Shown: positions 7,076 through 9,399 of the stretch, in pieces
Layout of the letters: each line of letters opens with the position of its first letter
Numbering within the stretch: position 1 is the first letter of the stretch
Source of the DNA: CAYVBJ01 sp964449075
GTDB lineage: Bacteria; Bacteroidota; Rhodothermia; Balneolales; Balneolaceae
NCBI GenBank assembly: GCA_964449075.1
Contig: CAYVBJ010000089.1
Location: 1 to 9,399 of the forward strand
DNA length: 9,399 bases
Reading direction: 5' to 3'
The notes under the pieces: model-generated
The model's input: the letters and a program-made list of their open reading frames with translations, nothing else
What the model was told of the DNA's origin: nothing
The model's database searches: none
Program-made: the position numbers and the translations under genes

Positions 7076-8158
7076 ATGGAAACACTTTATAAGATTTTAA
7101 CAAGGCCGGTCCTTTTTCGTTTTCCGTCGGATAAAATTCATGAGCTGACTGTAAAATACGGATCAACCATATCAAAAAATGATCCGCTGCTTCGCGTTCT
7201 GGATTCTGTTTATAACTTCCAGCATCCCTCTCTGAAACAGGATGTCTGGGGTCTGGATTTCAAAAATCCTGTCGGCCTTGCAGCCGGTTTTGATAAAAAT
7301 GGCACGCTTGTCCATTTGATGGAACATCTCGGTTTCGGTTTTACGGAAGTTGGCAGTATCACGGCAAACGCATCCACAGGCAATCCCAAGCCAAGAAGTT
7401 TCCGGCTGCCTGCCGACTCTTCTATCATAAACAGAATGGGGCTGAACAATGACGGTGCTGCAACGGTTGTAAAGCGTTTAGCCAAATGCAAGTCGTCGAT
7501 TCCTGTGGGTGTAAATATCGCCAAAACTCATAATCCTGAGATCACCGGCACTGCCGCACTCGACGATTACCTGGATAGCTACCGGCTGGCACAAAAAGTA
7601 GCCAGTTACATCACACTGAACATCTCCTGTCCAAATACCACCGAAGGGAAAACATTTGAAGATCCCCGATCTCTCGAAAGTTTACTAAGCCATCTTAATA
7701 TCGGGAAAGACGCAAGTGAACCGCCCGTACTTGTAAAATTATCTGTTGACCTGGATAACCAGCAGCTTTCAGAACTTCTGGATGTTTGCAGGGCTTCTGC
7801 AATCAGCGGTTATGTTGCCACAAATACATCCGCAAGACGAGAAGATCTAACAACCTCATCAAAAACTATTAAGAGAATTGGAAAAGGCGGTTTAAGCGGT
7901 AAGGCTATCTCAGATCGCAGCACCGAAATCATTCAGCTTATTTCGGAACAGACAAAAAGGGAAAAGCCCATTATTGGAGTCGGCGGAATCTTTGGTATCA
8001 ATGATGCAATTGAAAAACTGAAGGCCGGTGCTGATTTGCTGCAAATTTATACCGGTCTTGTATATGAGGGCCCTTCACTGGTTAAAAAAATCAACCGCGG
8101 ACTGGTTCGTTATCTTGAAAAAAACGGGAAAAAACATATCTATCAGATCAGGTCTTAA
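7076..8158 (+). CDS. pyrD: Dihydroorotate dehydrogenase, class 2 architecture
   Basis: A 360-residue FMN enzyme of pyrimidine synthesis that oxidises dihydroorotate to orotate. The class 2 (quinone-linked, membrane-associated) build is indicated by the N-terminal helical extension (about 1-45) before the barrel and by the motifs GLAAGFDKNG (67-76, K74), GNPKPRSFRL (102-111) and NRMGLNND (119-126). Further FMN/substrate motifs are K221 in VLVKLS, ATNTSAR (248-254), GGLSG (271-275), GVGGI (301-305) and YTGL (325-328). The catalytic loop is NISCPNT (182-188), placing Cys185 where class 2 enzymes such as that of E. coli carry Ser; Cys is the class 1 base. The ATG at 7076 gives the usual class 2 N-terminus; no Shine-Dalgarno is visible. 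It is transcribed away from pabB, stands alone, and is followed by a likely terminator. Confidence 0.95.
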   Translation: METLYKILTRPVLFRFPSDKIHELTVKYGSTISKNDPLLRVLDSVYNFQHPSLKQDVWGLDFKNPVGLAAGFDKNGTLVHLMEHLGFGFTEVGSITANASTGNPKPRSFRLPADSSIINRMGLNNDGAATVVKRLAKCKSSIPVGVNIAKTHNPEITGTAALDDYLDSYRLAQKVASYITLNISCPNTTEGKTFEDPRSLESLLSHLNIGKDASEPPVLVKLSVDLDNQQLSELLDVCRASAISGYVATNTSARREDLTTSSKTIKRIGKGGLSGKAISDRSTEIIQLISEQTKREKPIIGVGGIFGINDAIEKLKAGADLLQIYTGLVYEGPSLVKKINRGLVRYLEKNGKKHIYQIRS

Positions 8159-8179
8159 TCCGGCTGGCAAATATTGATT

Positions 8180-8222
8180 TGAGCATCCGTATTGAACCGG
8201 GGCGTAACGGAGCTCATTTTTT
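8180..8222 (+). terminator. Probable rho-independent terminator of pyrD
   Basis: TGAGC (8180-8184) plus CCGT (8187-8190) pair with ACGG (8207-8210) plus GCTCA (8212-8216), with an AT/A internal loop and a 16-base apical loop. Six T follow (8217-8222). It starts 21 bases after the pyrD stop codon. The large loop makes it weaker than the rpmE terminator. Confidence 0.65.
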
Positions 8223-8230
8223 GAACGCGT

Positions 8231-8373
8231 TAGCGAAATCTCCTTCTAAATGGCTACAATAAACCACTATCATACATCAGGGAGGTCTCTCCACTCACCA
8301 TCCGGAAAAACACCGGAAGGTTCGGTCGAGATGACAACTGCGTTTTGAGAGAATGCGCGGCGCACCAGTTCCA
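8231..8373. repeat. Left copy of a direct repeat flanking the GIY-YIG gene
   Basis: Shares with the copy at 8871-9092, in the same order: TAGCGAAA (8231), AATCTCCTT (8237), a 20-base stretch from AACCACTATC to ATACATCAGG (8262-8281), CTCCACTCAC (8289), CCGGAAAAACACCGG (8302-8316), TTCGGTCG, and ACTGCGTTTTGAGAGAATGC continuing to CGCGGCGCA (8337-8364). Similarity fades near 8373. Internal hairpins are CCGG/CCGG around AAAAACA and TGCGC/GCGCA. It lies directly after the pyrD terminator. Together with the terminator and an AT-rich leader (8400-8474) it fills the gap between pyrD and the GIY-YIG gene. Confidence 0.9.
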
Positions 8374-8474
8374 GCCAAAACAAGACTTTTCCCGCGCCGC
8401 GTTTTATATGTGATAATTGTTAAAAAAATAATCTTTTAACTGTAAGAAATGGCTTTTTTGGGGTTCATACCTGT

Positions 8475-8795
8475 ATGAGCAAACCAAAATATCTTTATCA
8501 TGTATATATCATGACGAACCGCTGGCACAGTATGCTATATACCGGCATGACTGGCTGGGGATTGCTGCGTATCCGGCAACATATAGAAAAGATGAAATCC
8601 GGTTTTACAAAGCGATACAATATAAACAAGCTGGTGTATTTGGAAGAGTTTACCGAGTTTACTGATGCCATTGCCAGGGAAAAACAAATCAAACGCTGGA
8701 ATCGAAAGAAAAAAGAATGGCTGATTGAACAACAGAATCCAAATTGGGAGGACTTGTTCATCAAATTTACAACCCGTAAACAAAAAGGAGGGTAA
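8475..8795 (+). CDS. Small GIY-YIG domain nuclease (URI/UPF0213-like)
   Basis: A 106-residue single-domain GIY-YIG protein. The first motif is HVYIMTN (9-15) in place of GIY, and YTGMT (22-26) is the YIG equivalent. R32 and H36 in the LRIRQH helix and E69 in AIAREKQIKRW (65-75) fit the catalytic Arg, His and Glu of the superfamily. The basic NRKKKEW tail and the NPNWEDL segment (88-94) are typical of the small stand-alone family common in Bacteroidota. It looks intact and probably cuts DNA, but no specific role is known for these proteins. The ATG at 8475 gives a standard family N-terminus; no Shine-Dalgarno precedes it. The gene sits between two direct copies of an intergenic repeat (8231-8373 and 8871-9092), which suggests it travels with them. 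Confidence 0.93.
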   Translation: MSKPKYLYHVYIMTNRWHSMLYTGMTGWGLLRIRQHIEKMKSGFTKRYNINKLVYLEEFTEFTDAIAREKQIKRWNRKKKEWLIEQQNPNWEDLFIKFTTRKQKGG

Positions 8796-8801
8796 CCATT
8801 C

Positions 8802-8873
8802 ATGCATAACAGAGGCGGCGTAACGCCTAACCCAGCACAGCAATGGGCTTCATACGCCGCCCATCTAAAGTAG
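8802..8873 (+). CDS. Candidate 23-residue small ORF after the GIY-YIG gene
   Basis: An ATG at 8802 is preceded by AAGGAGGG (8785-8792), a strong Shine-Dalgarno match and the only one I noticed before a start codon in this window. The purine run is also the last coding part of the GIY-YIG gene (the KGG end), so chance is quite possible. The product would be MHNRGGVTPNPAQQ plus nine residues, with no signal peptide, membrane segment or family resemblance. Its TAG stop is the first word of the right-hand repeat, and its sequence overlaps the inverted repeat 8814-8861. Treat it as unproven. Confidence 0.15.
   Translation: MHNRGGVTPNPAQQWASYAAHLK
8814..8861. repeat. Inverted repeat downstream of the GIY-YIG gene
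   Basis: GGCGGCGTA (8814-8822) is perfectly complementary to TACGCCGCC (8853-8861) across 30 bases. Nested inside, GGCG-TAA-CGCC (8817-8827) offers a competing small hairpin, and CCCA/TGGG can pair within the loop. No T-tract follows, so it is not a typical terminator. It lies between the nuclease gene and the right-hand direct repeat and may belong to the same mobile unit. Confidence 0.6.
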
Positions 8874-9092
8874 CGAAAGCTGTTATTACGACCGAAGATC
8901 AGACAGTGTTTTTCTGTCGGATCGAAGTGGAGGAATCTCCTTTTTGTAGGCTATCTCTAACCACTATCATACATCAGGGGGATCAGTCAGGAGACAGACA
9001 CAGTCCCTCCACTCACCCACCGGAAAAACACCGGCAGATTCGGTCGGGACGAAAACTGCGTTTTGAGAGAATGCGCGGCGCATTAGTATCCG
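8871..9092. repeat. Right copy of the direct repeat flanking the GIY-YIG gene
   Basis: This is the longer copy of the repeat at 8231-8373. After TAGCGAAA (8871-8878) it has about 55 extra bases containing a stem GATC-A-GACAG (8897-8906) with CTGTC-G-GATC (8914-8923). It then rejoins at AATCTCCTT (8934) and has a second extra segment of about 22 bases (around 8980-9003). The last 75 bases, from CTCCACTCAC to CGCGGCGCA (to 9082), are nearly the same as in the left copy. The open frame that crosses it on the plus strand shows no protein-like features. Confidence 0.9.
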
Positions 9093-9176
9093 GATAAGAA
9101 CCCATTTTACCTTCGCCTTGCTGGGGAAAAAATTTCTTGGTGAGAAATGCGGGTTAAGACATGCAGTGGTGGGATC

Positions 9177-9399
9177 TCATATACCAAAGACTGGATCCAT
9201 CGATGGATCGATTACCAAACTTTCAATTCCATTTATCGTTTTAGCAATCAATTCCCCCTAAGGGACTCTCAATCCAGATTAATCGGAAATGATACTGTGC
9301 ATCTCATCAACTCTGCTTCTTCGAGCGTAAAAGGCTCAAACCGAAGTTCGGCTTCAATTGCCTGTTCAAAGGCCTGCGGAATACCTGTGCGGCTCATGC
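9177..9399 (-). pseudogene. Edge fragment of an unrecognised, possibly decayed ORF
   Basis: On the minus strand a frame open at the right edge runs from at least 9397 (an ATG) to a TGA at 9271-9269, about 42 residues, reading in part IPQAFEQAIEAELRFEP and FTLEEAELMRC. A second minus-strand frame then reads LIAKTINGIESLVIDPSMDP and ends at 9177. The second segment looks protein-like and could be the continuation if the TGA arose from TGG and one base was lost near 9256. The alternative is a short intact C-terminal end of a gene starting outside the window, with the second segment open by chance. I do not recognise the product. Positions 9098-9176 hold nothing I can name. Confidence 0.3.

Noticed and set aside
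6909..7175. Minus-strand ORF of 88 residues
   Set aside because: It overlaps the start of pyrD by 100 bases and shows no family features; it also runs through a hairpin-rich spacer.
8419..8440. GTTAAAA/TTTTAAC inverted repeat before the GIY-YIG gene as promoter or operator
   Set aside because: AT-only arms are easily formed by chance in an AT-rich leader; no TAnnTTTG box with a correctly spaced TTG was found.
8498..8843. Minus-strand ORFs of about 100 residues over the GIY-YIG gene
   Set aside because: Antisense shadows of a clear GIY-YIG domain gene.
8814..8861. Integron attC-like site (GCCTAAC resembles an R' box)
   Set aside because: No matching GTTRRRY box at the other end, no bulge pattern of attC, and no integrase gene nearby.
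8843..9097. Plus-strand ORF of 84 residues after the GIY-YIG gene
   Set aside because: It lies almost wholly in the right-hand repeat; the left copy breaks the frame through its missing segments.
9194..9209. 16-base perfect palindrome GATCCATCGATGGATC
   Set aside because: It could be an operator, but it stands alone without a neighbouring promoter or regulator and falls within the possible decayed ORF, so no function can be supported.

Overview
The window reads as chromosomal DNA from a Gram-negative bacterium of the Bacteroidota/FCB side, most likely a Balneolota-type organism (Rhodohalobacter/Gracilimonas/Balneola-like). That placement is inferred from moderate GC content, the near absence of Shine-Dalgarno sequences before start codons, a cysteine-free L31, an outer-membrane-type peptidase/propeller protein, and short interspersed intergenic repeats around a small GIY-YIG gene. 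No database search was possible.

Layout, left to right. (1) 1-2008, minus strand: the first about 669 residues of a large secreted protein with a zinc-peptidase domain, a TolB-like beta-propeller and the start of a probable beta-barrel; its C-terminus lies outside the window. (2) 2009-2197: a short intergenic element with an inverted repeat. (3) 2198-2830, minus: a metallo-beta-lactamase-fold hydrolase of the glyoxalase II-like type. (4) 2863-3446: a tandem array of a 166-bp unit, about 3.5 copies, with a GC-rich hairpin across each unit junction. (5) 3452-6609, minus: an apparent transcription unit pabB - AAA+ ATPase - rpmE, closed by a very clear rho-independent terminator at 3452-3489; rpmE may also have its own promoter. 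(6) 6610-7075: a gene-free divergent spacer with several short hairpins. (7) 7076-8158, plus: pyrD, dihydroorotate dehydrogenase of class 2 build but with Cys where class 2 enzymes normally have Ser, followed by a probable terminator. (8) 8231-9092: a small GIY-YIG nuclease gene lying between two direct copies of a 130-220-bp intergenic repeat. (9) 9177-9399: the edge of a possibly decayed minus-strand ORF.

Functionally the known genes are housekeeping: folate precursor synthesis (pabB), pyrimidine synthesis (pyrD), the ribosome (rpmE), thioester/metabolite hydrolysis (MBL protein) and envelope proteolysis. They do not form one pathway. The accessory interest lies in the repeats: the 166-bp tandem array between the MBL gene and rpmE, and the repeat-GIY-YIG-repeat unit after pyrD, which looks like a candidate small mobile cassette.
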